From positions 11,243,929 through 11,307,928 of the forward strand of contig CM037838.1 in assembly GCA_021234535.1 (NCBI GenBank): a DNA stretch of 64,000 nucleotides, given 5' to 3'. The notes beneath the pieces were generated by a model. It saw only the letters and a list, made by a program, of their open reading frames with translations. It did no database searches and was not told where the DNA came from. The position numbers were made by a program, and so were the translations under genes. The DNA comes from Stichopus chloronotus (lineage: Eukaryota; Echinodermata; Holothuroidea; Aspidochirotida; Stichopodidae). Position 1 is the first letter of the stretch. Every line of letters starts with the position of its first letter. Of this stretch, positions 25,201 through 37,655 are shown piece by piece.

Positions 25201-28200
25201 CACGGAAATTGCTGCTGGGATGTGAAGTTCTCAAGTGTAACAAAATACAGCTTGTATGCCTAACAAAAGATTTTTATTGGCTCGCCTATATATAGTGATA
25301 TGCATGATGTTATACAAACAAAGCAAACGCATTACCACTTCACAACGAAGGTATGGTCTAACGAATGTGATATTTCCTGTTCCCAACCTACTATGAATTG
25401 AGAGGATTTCTGTTGATTCCTGGTTTTCTTTTTTTTTGTGAACTTGTTTGTTACTATCATTTGTTTTTCCGTTATTTTGTTTCAGTTGTGTTAATTCACA
25501 CTTCACAGTTTGAAGTTTGTAATTTGGCATATTATACTATATTTTGTGTTGTTGTACCATTTTTATTAGGTAAGCATATTTGTGTAGTTTTTCGAACTAT
25601 ACGGTTTTCTATGTCAATTTTTATACTTGCATTGACTGAATAGATCTTTTTAAGTAATTGCTGAAAGTGTTATGACGTCCTTCAAAACTTTCTCCTCTAT
25701 GTATAATCTCCCTTGCTGTAATGATTCCTTTACTACGCAATAACACAGATTGCAGGTTTGCTGCATTCACTGCCACCAAGGGGCGATCCGAGCGCTAGTA
25801 GAGAGTATGAGCAGGGCTTCCTCGGATACTGAAGTCACCGGTCTCACATATAATTATCATGGGCCGCATACCGATAGAAAACGTTGCGCTGGAGAGGTGT
25901 GCATGTAGAATTATCGAAGCAGGGCCCCCATTGAAGGTGTCGATAGCACAAGAAAACAACCACCCCCCCCCTCCCAGTTTTGACGGAACAACACTTTTCT
26001 GGTGTTCTACGCTGCAAGTTTGATTTAAGGATCAAACGTCTGCATTTTTTTTTTTTGGGGGGGGGGAGGGTTATGAGAGAGAAATCAATTTACTATCCTC
26101 TTTTATTCATTGTTGGGACAATTAGCAAATATTGAGAAGTGGTGAATATGATCTCGGCGGCCCATCACGTCTTCCTTTTGGACTGAGCATACAATGTCCA
26201 ATCCCACCGACTCGGTTTACGCTGCCACAGTGTATTGCCATTAAAACATATCGAAGCCAGTGGTGGTGTTTCCCATTCACGTTAACACCCGTGGGTCGAT
26301 CCACACGAATGTCAGTATTTATCCAGTAGCAATTACTATATTTGTATCATTTACCTAACTTTCCACATAAAATGGTCATTCGTGTGGATTCCATGAGGTC
26401 TAAATAATAATAAAATTGTGGTATCGATGTCTAAATTCTTTCTTGTTTCCTGTATAGAATTCTACAAGCTGATGTGTTTTGATACTTCGCATTGCACACT
26501 ACCCCAGAAAATTTAAGCCCCGCCGTCATCCACGCCCTTTGTAATTTGGTTGTACTACATTAATCTTTACTTTTAAATCAATATTTCGTTACAGTATACT
26601 AGAATATATTTTTCAATTTTATCTTTTCAACAATTGCTAAACAAGAAATTATGAGTGAAATCACTGCAGTCACTGACAAACTGCAGTCTCCTTATGTCAG
26701 AGGTTTATTAGTGTTGTTTTGCTTACGATATTTCTTTTAGTCCATTTGATCCCAGAGCATAACCGCAAATGTTCATGACGTCATCTTTTGACAGTCTCTC
26801 TTTCTCTGTCTCTATGTGTATCTTCTTTACTGTCAAGAGTTTTGGTAAAGTTTGTCCTGATCGGAGTTTTATTTCGTCGTTTTCAACTTTTTCAAATGAC
26901 TGGTTCAAAGTAACGCATGATACGGGTATCTGAGAAACAAAAAAAAACAACAAAAACCTCTACTAATAAAAAGACGCACCCATAATTTTAAGAGCAAGGG
27001 TATATAATACAGAATCCGTTAACTCTTTTTTGTTGCCTCCATGTAAATAAGAGAAGGAAGGCAACACGTATACGTGTTATATGCGTTACATAAAGGAATA
27101 TTTGTGTTCGATGAGGGACAGTTGTGTTCATAAGCACATGTCTCCACTGAGCTGTACGGAGTTAATTAATCAGGGAATTCTTTCAGGTCTGCAGGATAAT
27201 TAGAGTAGAGACTAAATCATTAACAATGTAGCCATAGAATAAAAAAGGATGGTTCTCATACCGAAACAAGGCTTGTGACGTCATCATCACTATACGTGGT
27301 GGGTGCATTAAGCAAGATGGTAGCAAACCCACTGATTTCTCAGTTTCACAAATGTTTTCCCCCCTTTCTCTATTGGAAGATTTACAGAATCGCTCATTAT
27401 ATTCGGTCAATATACATCCATGTTATGTGTGGCTTACGGTAGACTGGACAACTTAGTGTAGGTAGTTTATTTCTTCTCACCTTTGGGGGAACAGTGGTGA
27501 GAACTACTAGGATCACCGACATAGGGCGACTGCCGGTGAAAGACGGGAATTCCTACCTCATGTTGATCTCACTTTATGGACTTTTTGGTGGACATTTTTC
27601 TTACCATGTTCTGTCTCCAAATGGATTGAAGCATATATATTTAACAGATGTGTGGTGAAAATGATGTGCCAATGACATATTCTGTTAGAAAGTGTAACGG
27701 TACAAAGAAGAAAAGTTAACTTTTGAATTCTCATGTTGACGCCAGAAAGATAATACTCATGAATACATCTTTTATGACTCTCATTAGCTTTACAGCAGGT
27801 AGTTTTTTGTCTACGTGCAGAGTCAGGTAAAGCATAGTTAATATATACTTCCCCTAATTGGGAAACTTTACGTACACCATATGCGCACACCGAAGAAGCC
27901 GAGTAGCTATGTTGAGACCTTCATAAAAATGCATCACGTGACACCGATAGTGCACAGCAATCGATCGAGTAGCTACATGGCTTCATTAAGTGATGTGCTA
28001 TTCATTCTGGGAAATGACACTGAAGTTGATTCAAGTGTTGAAAGGGGGCTACAGGAAGCTTCCGAATCAGTACGTATTTGAGACTTCAAAGAAACGAAGA
28101 AAACCGTAGCCCTGCGTTTCTTGTTTGAGTAGGAAACAGTGGTGAAATCGAGGCCCGGCAGTGCGAGGTTAATATGTGTGAAGGCCTCGACCGCGGCCTC

Positions 28201-31200
28201 GATTGCCTGCTCTGCAATTTTGCATTGATGCGTAACGTTAGCAGATAAAGGCACAACGGTGATGATTCTTTACGCTTATTGTACTAGGGGGCTATAGCCT
28301 ATAGTTACAGAAGATAGGCTAGTTCAGAATTACAAATGTCAAGGCCCACTTCCAGCTTCATACTCAGGATTTCTCTCAAAGGGGAGGGGCATGCAGAAGG
28401 CCTAGGCCTATGTTGTATGATCTCTGGCCTGTGGAGGGGGTAAGCACCCCTTCTCTTTGCAGAGATGGTGCCTTGATTTGCCTGACAATGGAGCCAATCT
28501 CCATGATAAGGGGTGGTGATAAGGGGGGGGGGGCAATAACCTGATACCCCAACCAAGGCAATGAGTTGCCAAAAAGATGAGGGAAAAATTTATGGCACTG
28601 TTTTATGAAAAGAACTGAAGATTTGAATTTTATTGAAGAAATGTTGGAAAAATTTGGAATTTCATGGAAATCTGAAAAGTTTGGGTTCTTTATCAAGGAT
28701 CTTAATTGCCCTTTCTATAATCAAAATTACGCATATTGTCGGAGCAACTGAGCTTTGTTGTAATTACACGTTATCCTACGGATTAAGGCTCCGCGACGAA
28801 ATTGTAAATTTTCCCCAATAGTTGGTAGGGTCAGTCTTCCCCAATGTGGGCCATCCCCTGCCCCTCCCCTGTCTCTTTGAATTTTTTTGAAAAATTAGGT
28901 ATCCTTATATGCTGCCTTTTGAAGTAGAATTTATGGCAAAATATTTTATGTATCTTTAGGAACTACAAAATATGGCACCAGTGCAGGGGCTCATTCCCTA
29001 TGGGTCCCCGTGGGTATGCCACTTCCCACTTCTTTTCATTTGCATTGTCAGAGTTATTGAGTTTGGGCTAAGTGCTGGTATCGTAACTCTCGCTTCAATA
29101 CTGTTCGGTGTTGGGAAGTGTTCAGAAAAGTAATTTAACCAATCCTTTATATATTTTACAATAATGCACGCCGTATTTTAAGTCATTACCGCTTCATCAA
29201 GGTTCACACGAGACTCCCTAGGAAGTAAACTTTCGCTGTTCGTATTCTACAGTACGTGTAGTACGCTCCACACATACACCAGCGTCGCTTCTTGTGCACT
29301 ATCAGGGTCACATGACTGCAGAAAATCGAAATCTCAACATTGGCAGTACAGTTCGCCGAGTTTCCCAACCAGGGATAGTATAATAACTATGGGTAAAGGT
29401 TGATAATCTTCAACCAAGCAACATTCCACGTTCAAGCTATATCAGCTATGTAGAAGACATACTCATGAATATTATCTTGCGGGCGTCAATATCAGAAAAA
29501 AATAGAAGTAAATATTTTTTCTCCGTCTCTTAAAGGTGACTTTCTAACAGAATTTGTCGTTAGCAGAGCATTTTTACCACAGATCTTTTCAACAGATATG
29601 CTTCTACACAACTTGGAGAAAGTCAAAAGTGAGTTTTTCAGCCACTTCAACACTATGGTCCATTTAGTCCTGCCCGTTAATGACAAATTTAAGGACAGGT
29701 AATATCAATGTGTCTAAGTTGTACCGAAATTCCCCTGACTTGACCTATTGAGCCCCTTGATATTTTGCGGATTGCACTGTGATAGTCATTGGAAGTTATC
29801 TTGAAGTAACTTGGAAGGAATTCTCTTTATGACAATATATAACAACGTCAACGTAGTTTATCTATTTTAGTTTTAGTTCCATCAGAACATACATCCATTT
29901 CCTTTACATGGTTTGCCTTGTACTTGTAGAGTCGTCATTTGAGAAAATTTGGAGACATGTCTTCCTTGCTTTTCGCATTCCACTAACTTTCAGTAACAGT
30001 TAATTAATAATAAACCTTCTCTCAGTGAGAAAGTATTAAAACATCGACAAGGTTTGCTGTCTTACGTATGTTTATGTAGTACTGTACATGCACAGTATCA
30101 TATGATGCCACACCTAACTGTAAAGTTAACGCTTTTTTTTCAATTTCTATTGTGTTATATCATTACGCAAGAAATAACCAAAAATGTTTATCAAAGCGAA
30201 CAGCATCATCTCTTCTAACATTTCCATGCCTTACAAAGATCAAATAGATTAATCCATGATTTGAAGCATTACTTTGTAGCAAAGGTCACGAATTCGGCAC
30301 ACAATTTTTGTGATCCTTACCTTTTGGATAAGTCATTATTCAAACTAATTGCTATTCATTTGAATGAATAAAATTCTTAAAGGCAGATATTTTAAGGTAT
30401 ATCTCGTTTGTCTGTATACTTCTAAAAATGTGGTGATTAATGTTACAACTAAATGTTGGTTCAAATACAGAGTCAGTAGGTGTGACTTATGAAGTCACTT
30501 TCTCGATTATTGTCGAGTTACCGAAGGTCTATGTAAACGTTTTTACGTGTCACATAGAGTACTTTAACAATATGAGGAGACTTATCACGCAAACAAGAAT
30601 CAGCCCAGCTTAAGGACTGAAGAAAATAATAATAATAAAAAGAAAAACAGAGGATCACTCACTCCACTTCTCGATGCCATTTCAAGAACCTGTATGTTTG
30701 ACCTTTGTAAGAGTTTGCTGTCGGTTGAACGGATTACCGTTTCATCTGAGATTAGATTTCTCACCGTCTGTTTGATAAATCCCTGATCCATTGTTTGCTC
30801 AAATAAACACAGTGAGGCAAATGTTTCCCCTCCATCCAGCCTCTCCAGGTATCTTACTAATCTTCCACATGCTTTCTTGTTTAATCCACCGGCAAATCGG
30901 AACACGTACTGTAGATCAACAGGATTTACTTTGCGCAGTGTATAGTTTAACCAAATTGGCCAGAACCCGCCCGCGTACGACGATAGGTAATTCCCCGCGT
31001 ACCATTCAGCATATAGTTTGTGATAGAAGCGAACGAATTCCTGATTCGTTATAAAGTCGTTTATGTCAACTCCTGGTTTATCGTTTATTGTAAGAATTGT
31101 TTCCTCGATGAGAATGCCAATATCTATCAGTTCTTTGTAGCATCCACTGCCAACAGTTTTGATAAAGGTTTTCTTTGGCCAAATAAGTTGTTGTGACCCT

Positions 31201-33263
31201 CTTACAAGACTGTCAAATGCCAGCTTGTTTAGTGACTTGTAGTCAGGTATGGTCTCGTCTTGCCCAGTTCCAGAACCTTTGTTTCTCATGTGACTGTAGA
31301 AACACGATATGATGTACTTGAAGAAACTTGTGACTGAATTAAACACGACTACAATATCTCTCCGCTCCTTCGTTATATGAGCAAACAGTACACAAAACAT
31401 TGGAATCTGGCAAATATCAGCTAATACTGGGCTACTGTTGAGAACATCCTTGATCTTCCTTGCCTCTTCGTCATTGCCTCCAGCAACAGCACGTTTGATG
31501 TAGTCGTACATAGCCGTATCATCAAACCCATTCAATCTGATCGTAACTGTGCTTGGATCTAGATCACGGGGTAAAGATGATGACCTTGAAGTTAAAACGA
31601 CCTTGAAGTTAGGAAACATCTTTCCTTTGATAATTCTGATGACGTCAGTTTCTCTGTCTTTGTCAGGATATTCGTCATAGCCATCGAGTACAATAACGCC
31701 GGATGAACAGTTATTTAGTATTTGTCTGATGTCATTATCTGTCAGGTCTGTATTATCTGGCACCAAAAGCAATCGAATAGCTGTATAGATGGCAGATATA
31801 TTTCCCAACAATCTCAACGGAAGCAGAATGAAAATTTGGAACATTTTCAATGACGATATTTTACTTCCTAAGCACCATTCATATGCTGCCTGCAGGGTAA
31901 ATGTTGATTTCCCATATCCAGGATCTCCTTCAAGTAATATTCGGTTACTTGAAATTTTGTTGTTATCGAAAATGTCAGAGAATGACTTAGGTTCATCCCC
32001 AGGGGTGTCTTCTGATCTTTGCTGCGAGGAGTTGAGTGATTTAACGACTTTTATTCCACCTTCAACGTAAACATCATTAACGCAATATACTCTCTCTCTG
32101 ATGTAAGGAATTGGCAGAATCGCATTGTACCAAAGGGCGTACATTTTCCTCAATGAATCCACGAAATAACAAATTTTGCCTGAAACATATAATATATGAC
32201 AAACTTGAGTCATCAGTCTATAGATTACACATGAATGTAGATGACAAAAGTGTAATTTAAAATTACCTTAAACGGTAATGATGTCAGATGTCATGTCAAC
32301 GTGGGCATTGATCGATGAGAGACAGGGGGTTGCTCCTGGAGAGGTGGGAGGCAAAGTAGCAAAATGTCCCTCCATGTGCCTATACTCATATTTTCCTCCT
32401 CGGTTCAAGATCCGCAGTACATCGAGATACTATCAGATCTTTATTTGTTTAATCCCATATACTTGGCAAAAAAAAAAAAAAAGACGATTACTTTCCTTGT
32501 CGGACCTCCAAACGTACTTAGTTACATTACTACCAAAAATATCGCTCTAGTACAGGGTTCGTTGTAAATAATAAACATACCTATGCACCAATTTACATTT
32601 AACCGAATCAATGTACGCACCGTCGTCACTGAGAATAGCAGATTAACGTAACTAACAACGAAACATTAGTATACATTGAGTGTTGGGCTTTGGAATTGTT
32701 ATAGTGGTACCGACCTTCTCTCTGTTGGTTTGAGAGACTGCTATCAGTATATTGTATACCGGTATGTTCTTCAAACAGTGTTTTCACTGCTTTTTCTGTT
32801 CCACGCATAGCTAGCGTCTTCAGGCCATTCAAAAGTGGCGTTATGTCTGTAGATTCAATTTGGCCTCTCTCTTCCATGTAACAAATCATGACATGGCTTC
32901 TATTTCCCTTCTTCTCAAGTTCTTCAATTATGCTCGGAGGATAATCAAAGAGTGTAGCTAGTCTGATCACAGTGGCAAATGTCAGAATGTCTGCCAGCAT
33001 TACTTTGAAGCTCCCAAAACCTAACGTTGTTAACACAGAAAGAATAAATCATAAGAAGAAAGGACCTCTACCTCGACAGGGTAAATTACCCCAAACTATG
33101 TGGGTAAATTAAAATAATGTCTCAATTGATGTAAATGTAAAAGAACACTATGAGTTGAAATGAAGTTATATGTCGGGTCATTTTAATGGAAAAGTTCAGA
33201 CTTACTCTTTATGGTGTCTTCGTGAGATTTTTCAGTCTTTTTGATGTTATAATATTCAGCCAT
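20103..33263 (-). CDS. NLR-type receptor: death-effector-like, NACHT, LRR-like C-terminus (8-exon model)
   Basis: Spliced gene model read from the sequence. Exons on the minus strand: 33263-33206, 33020-32715, 32179-30663, 26929-26727, 25048-24972, 22148-22096, 20460-20341 and 20186-20103. Every junction uses GT..AG and every phase fits, giving about 805 residues. The start is the ATG at 33263 (MAEYYNIKKTEK), which has no competing upstream ATG in a coding exon. Residues ~20-110 look like a death-fold (DED-like) domain, ~206-350 are a NACHT NTPase, and ~628-805 are LRR-like. By family knowledge such proteins are cytosolic pattern sensors that oligomerise on nucleotide binding and signal through the death-fold domain; the ligand cannot be inferred. 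The last exon is the weakest: it could instead splice at GAA|GTAGGA inside it. No database search was possible. Confidence 0.75.
20341..20460 (-). CDS. NLR exon 7: 40-residue LRR-like module
   Basis: 120 bases, phase 0 to phase 0, from the acceptor TTTCTCTGTAAAG to the donor GAC|GTGAGT. It reads VDDINTVRRLCSSQVDIRN then SHSESLQRCTMLLLENASKLD with no stop. The leucine spacing is LRR-like, and SLQRC corresponds to SLKFHC in the exon at 55096-54971. An earlier acceptor (TTTAAG at about 20503) would give a longer exon in the same frame and cannot be excluded. Confidence 0.55.
22096..22148 (-). CDS. NLR exon 6: short W/Y-rich module
   Basis: 53 bases from the acceptor CTTCTTTGCAG to a perfect GTAAGT donor (GGGAG|GTAAGT). 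The first two bases complete a valine codon and the next 17 codons read TWCRYGYRFNFQSGFWE, ending in phase 0. An exon of the same kind with strong nucleotide similarity lies at 56108-56047. An open frame also exists on the plus strand here, but the paralogous exon and the exact phase chain favour the minus strand. A long (TA)n repeat follows at 22191-22234, upstream in transcription. Confidence 0.6.
22190..22234. repeat. (TA)n microsatellite
   Basis: About 22 TA units followed by a GTGAGTGTGGGTGTG stretch, in the NLR intron just upstream of exon 6. Confidence 0.95.
22333..22438. repeat. 53-bp tandem duplication
   Basis: Two nearly identical head-to-tail 53-bp units starting AACCACATCTACTTTACAAA (22333) and AACCACACCTACTTTACAAA (22386), differing at one visible base. 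A recent duplication in an NLR intron. Confidence 0.9.
23935..24662. repeat. 728-bp segment bounded by 28-bp inverted repeats
   Basis: Left arm 23935-23962 (AGGAAGGTGCCAGAGAAGGA...) and right arm 24635-24662 are inverted with two mismatches in 28. Possibly a small DNA transposon, lying in the intron between NLR exons 5 and 6. A 123-codon minus-strand frame (24537-24166) lies inside, with no motif I recognise. No clear target duplication. Confidence 0.5.
24972..25048 (-). CDS. NLR exon 5: LRR-like module, FxxCLLP type
   Basis: 77 bases from the acceptor TTTCTTCTTCAG to the donor AAAG|GTAAAG. It supplies one base to complete a serine codon, then FGNCLLPLSMSKTAQAFEII and NRKVK, and ends after one base. 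Both phases fit the neighbouring exons. The sequence follows the pattern F..C.LP....(20)..R.VK seen in this receptor class. The exon at 5801-5722 (FRDYQLSETIPVGLI..KVKL) is the same type with the same phases. Confidence 0.6.
26727..26929 (-). CDS. NLR exon 4: LRR-like module
   Basis: 203 bases between a strong acceptor (long T tract then TTTCTCAG) and a GTAAGC donor. It starts in phase 0, matching the end of the NACHT exon, and ends after two bases of a codon. It encodes 67 residues including LPKLLTVKKIHIETEKERL and SKDDVMNICGYALGSNGLKE, a leucine-spaced pattern like echinoderm and amphioxus NLR C-termini. A paralogous exon is at 11952-11791. Confidence 0.65.
26930..30600. other. NLR intron 3, with GC-rich patches
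   Basis: Lies between the NACHT exon and exon 4. The patch at 28130-28230 contains ATCGAGGCC and GGCCTCGAT as an inverted pair and is open for 93 codons on the minus strand. 28340-28560 is purine/GC rich with a G10-12 run. I found no splice-consistent exon. Confidence 0.45.
30663..32179 (-). CDS. NLR exon 3: NACHT NTPase domain
   Basis: 1,517 bases from the acceptor TATGTTTCAG to a textbook GTGAGT donor. It encodes residues 122-627. The Walker A loop GDPGYGKST lies at ~206-214, the Walker B segment VIVLDGYDEYPD with acidic residues at ~283-294, and LTSR (sensor 1-like) at ~317. Helical winged-helix-like sequence follows. The acceptor removes the first 11 codons of the longer open frame, which otherwise begins in intron sequence. 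The exon is fully open with no frameshift, consistent with a living gene. Codon use and GC are higher than in the surrounding introns. Confidence 0.88.
32715..33020 (-). CDS. NLR exon 2: death-effector-like adaptor domain
   Basis: 306 bases between an acceptor ending AACGTTAG and a donor AAG|GTCGGT. It encodes residues ~20-121. Helical, leucine-rich sequence runs through FKVMLADILTFATVIRL, IIEELEKKG and then MEERGQIESTDITPLLNGL, which resembles the DED pattern 'Ex+G.h...DhxxLxxL'. A Death or other death-fold subclass is possible. In NLRs such a domain recruits downstream adaptors or caspases by homotypic contact. It precedes the NACHT exon, the usual order for effector then NTPase. Confidence 0.65.
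33206..33263 (-). CDS. NLR exon 1 (start exon)
   Basis: 58 bases from ATG (33263-33261) to a GTAAGT donor. It encodes 19 residues plus one base: a charged N-terminal tail, MAEYYNIKKTEKSHEDTIK. The following exon starts with the two bases needed to complete a serine codon, so the phase matches exactly. There is no signal peptide, which fits a cytosolic receptor. Confidence 0.65.
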
Positions 33264-35186
33264 TGTTGTTGAAAGTCAGTAAAACTGTAAGTAAGACAGC
33301 AAAAGCTGGTTGAAAGTCATCACACAGGCAGACGATTAACAGTATCTGTATACAGTAAAAATTAGTATGATCTGTACGTTGTAATATTCCTCTATCTGTA
33401 ACAGCATGCTTAAACAAAGACTGATATAAATGTCATAACATATAAGTCAATTCTTCTCCAAAGTGATGGGTCTCTTTGTTAATGAATATTCTCGTTCATA
33501 GATATTACCAGTATCAACGACGGTTTAGCAGTCTTATAATCACTATGAACATCTCTTAGCAAGGAAACACAGCAGCAGCCAAAAAAAAAATAAAGCTGAT
33601 AATTGCTTAAAAGGTCAACAAAACATTGAGGGAGAGGCAGTTTTTTTTTTTTTTCCAAGAAAGATTTCGCATCTGCTAAGTATTCTTGAAAAAATCCAGT
33701 CAGTAAAATATCAGATATAGCTGTTTCATTGCAAGACGAGTGTGGAGAATTTCGAATACAGTAGAATTTCCGACATTCATAAACGCCACAATGTCACCAC
33801 CAAACAATTTACTTTCAACTTATATTGGTAATGTCCATGCAACAACTTCCACAACTCATCCATCTTCATATAATCTAGAAAACTGATAGTATCTGACAAT
33901 CGTTACCCTGTACATCTCTTTGAAGTATATACAGTATTATTTTGTATTATTTTTTTGTCTCTACTGTTTACTCAGTTTGTCCCTATAACAGTAGTAGCAG
34001 AAAAGAAATATTCCATTCCGATACAAATTGGCATCTGCAAAGGTAGTGTGATGTGGTTTTAATCTGGGCGTTGATCACTGCTGGTGAAATACTTTCGCTC
34101 CCCTGGGATAACTAGTGTACGTATTTGAACAATTAAAAGACATTCTTATTCTTATTCTCATTCAGCTTTCAGTACGGTAATATACCATTTCCATATCCAT
34201 TATATCGTCTAAAGTCATCATTACTGATTTACACATATAGGATGTGCATTGAATATCGTGAACATTTGACCATTATCTTGGTATGCCCTATTTGCAATCA
34301 TCTTAGAAAATGACCTGAAATGCGTCATGTGGCAATTTGCTCGCAGTATATGTTGTTTATAACCAGTCTTTTGACATATATAACCTACGAAAAGAATCGC
34401 TAAGCTCCTTTACACATCCATACACAGTACACATGTACAGACCTGCAATAGTAAGTCACTATAAAGTATTTATTGACGTGCTCAATATAAGGCACCAAGT
34501 CTAAGCTAGATCTCTGTAACGTATGCGAAGCTTTGGTAATTATATATAAGCAAGGAGGTTAGATGGAGAGCCTCGTTATCAATATAAGGCAAAAATAATT
34601 TAATAATTTTCTGAGTATATTTCAAAATACACTGTAGAGTGTTACTATGTGCCGTGATTTTTGAATTACGTCAAATTCCGCAGATGTATGGCTTCCTCCA
34701 CTAGGCTTAGATGCACCCAGTGTACACTTTAGGTAACATGTCACTACTTTGACTAGCTAACACCTGAAAAAAATGCAGACGACCACACTCAGGGAATTCT
34801 TTCAGAGGAAAGTGATATTGACACATAAATCAGTAAATTTCCTTCTTTTTGGTAAAATAGGGGCCTACAAACGAAACGTTCATTGGATATTTTAGGTAAA
34901 GTGAAAAGCAAACGAAAAGCCATCGAAATACACAATTTTAAGCTTTTCATTTATTGATCATCGTGAAAATAATCCTTCCTGTTTTCTTAATCATTTTTAA
35001 TGAGTTTAATAGTCTATACTTCACGAATCACATATCAAGCACGTTCCGATAAACCAGAATTGTTCTCATTCAAATTCATCATTACAATGTTGTCACAATT
35101 TGTCTTGCAGAAAACGTACAAGAAAACAAGCACTTTTCGGAGAGCTGGAGAACAAAGATCAACGTATTGAATGAACAAAAATTAAG
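33264..35186. other. Upstream region of the NLR gene
   Basis: AT-rich, with A and T homopolymers (33580, 33641). No clear TATA box plus initiator could be chosen, so the transcription start is unknown. Confidence 0.4.
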
Positions 35187-36300
35187 TTGCTTGAGTTTGG
35201 TATCAAAAACAATAAATATATCAATAACTTCAGAGTTGACACAACTTTTTCCTCTAAATCCTCTAAGGCACTTCACAGCTTTGAAATACCTTTGCCATGT
35301 TTTCATTTTGAATCAAGCACTAGCCGTACTGTGAAAAGAATTGTTGATAAATTGCTGCTTTTTATTGGTAATTTGTCATATTACATATGTAACTATTTTA
35401 TAAAAAAGAAAGCAAAAGAACCAAAAGCTATCCATAAATGGCATGAAATTGACGACAAGGTATATAACTGGCAAAAATCTTCACTTTACTTTACTTTATA
35501 TTGCTGTGCGGGATACAAAGCTTCAGTATTTTCAATACTGTACTTCTTAGGATACTTGGTACAAATTTGTTTCTTTTTAAAATTAATGTAACGGACTGTT
35601 CCTTGTGTACCTTTTGCGGTAAGGATAACAAAACCTTCAGTCACTTATTTTTGGAATGCGAGTTTGTTAAAGCATTCTGGGTACATTGTTGTAACCTTTG
35701 TCTTAAGAACAACTTCGACTTATATTACCACCTCGTTAAGTTTGGACTCTTTAAAGAACCTAAGCACCCACATATTTTGTTTTTATTATCCACTCAAAAT
35801 ATTATTTTTTTTATTGTAAGGTAATTGAAAAAAAAAACAGACGGCACAGCATTCCATGATAAATTCAAATATTACTAAAAGTAGAAAACCATATTCTTAA
35901 GAAATCAAATAATGAACATCGTTGCTTAGTGTTCAAAAACGTGTTTATAGAATAACCTTTGCGTACTTCCCTTGTAGTTTACATTTGGTTTTGCTCCATC
36001 TTGCGTTTCATCAACTGAAAGTATACTCTTGTATAGCGATGTGATTATTGTTTGCTTCGCTTTCTACTTATTTTTTTTTTCTGTTTTCTTTCTCTCTCTT
36101 TCTTTTCGTCCTTGTCTTTGTATTTGCTTTTTTGTTTTTGATTTTGTTTTTTTTCCTTCCCTCTTCTCCTTTACATCCACTACTTGTTACCCGATTATTA
36201 CTTTCTTACAAAAGTGTTTTTCCTGGTATCCGTATTGCAGTAAACTGCTTTAAAATTTACTACATTGATTTTCTACTAAATTGATCATCTAAGTTTATAA
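35187..36300 (+). pseudogene. Tx1/L1-like LINE 3' end
   Basis: Broken plus-strand frames read AKEPKAIHKW and VYNWQKSS, then (shifted) LLRILGTNLFLFKINVTDCS, CTFCGKDNKTFSHLFLECEF. This is the C-terminal linker and zf-RVT zinc knuckle of Tx1/L1-like ORF2. A pyrimidine-rich stretch at 36050-36180 may be part of its 3' UTR. It is a different subfamily from the copies at 13 and 43 kb, and ends just before the CACTG-ended element at 36341. Confidence 0.65.
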
Positions 36301-37655
36301 TAAGAATCATGTCTTTGTTATGCAAGAAATGAATGGAAGTTACACTGTAAGAAATCGCTGTAAATTGTACAGTATAATACTGTTTTCGCCTACAGTAACG
36401 TACTGTTTGTTTAGTCTACAGTAATTTACTGTAATCTCGAATATTTTTCTTCCTCACGAGCCGTGACTCCACTGAGTGGCTGGGTTACAGTAAATTACTG
36501 TAGTTTGGTCCGACTCCCACAATGCAATGCGTAATTTTTGGACCGACAGATCGCGCGTCGTTCTGACAACACGGCGGTAACTCAAATAACCAGGATTCGT
36601 GTTGCAATTTCAGCTGGAAATCGCTTGGTTCGCAGTGTTTTAAATTGGTATTTATAAACAGTTGTAAGAATACTGGTATTTAAATCTTTTTTAATAATAT
36701 TGAGCAATAAATTGACTGGCATTCTCTGTAAATATATGGTTCAAAACTACAAACAGCGACGGTCAGCCTACTTAGGCCTACACCTAACGCGTTATAATGG
36801 TCTAACGTTAAATAGTGTAGAAGCTATGCTACTGACACTGTACTAATGTACTAGTAGTAACGTTGGTACTAGTAATACTTTAGACTACTGTAGTACTTGT
36901 GCACAACACTAACGTTATAGCAACACAAAGCTGTTGTTAATTACGTCAGTACGCTTTCATTAACAACTGACAGTGTCAACGTCAACAGTGCTCGCACTTA
37001 AGTTATTGACTAGAGCCTATCTTAGGCCAAGTTAGGTCTAGCCTTAGAACTTAGAAGGCAGAAGTCCTATAATATTATTGTGCAGTGTGTAGCCCCCCCC
37101 CCCCCCTCAAAAAAAAAAAATTCCAAGAGAACATTCACAAGAAGTCAAACATTTTCACTAAATATCTACCCTCCGGCTAGGCCCTTTGAATTGGTTGTTT
37201 ATTCAGTGACACCAGCCAAGGGTCTAGCATAAGCTAGGTAATTTCTGAGTCATTTTTGTATCACTGTTGCTAGGTTTGTCCAGACTAGGCCTAAGTTACC
37301 CTTCTAAACAAATGTATCACAGCGATGGGCCCCCAAAATGTGTGTAACTAGAGTAGGCCAAGGCTTTATTATACTCTCAAACTTGTGTAGACCTAGGCTA
37401 AAAACATATATCACCAACTTGGCCTAGGGCTAACGTTAGACCTTAGCTAGCATTCAAAATAGGGATTACATTATCAGATAAACAAAAAAATAAGTAATTC
37501 GCCCTCACCGCCTCATACTCTGAAAAACCCAAGGGAAACCCTGCACTGTTCATGGAAAAATGGGAAGCTAGGATCTGTGAACATAAGTTTTCTTTTTCTA
37601 TAGAGACTAAATGCAATATTTCTAAAAATCTTTTCATTTTTCTATCCTTATACAG

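Noticed and set aside
25770..25795. GCCACCAAGGGGCG, close to a CTCF core.
   Set aside because: One key position differs and a single near-match is expected by chance in 64 kb.
28305..28696. Overlapping minus-strand frames of 83-106 codons.
   Set aside because: Compositionally driven by purine/G-rich sequence, no motif and no splice consistency with the NLR gene.
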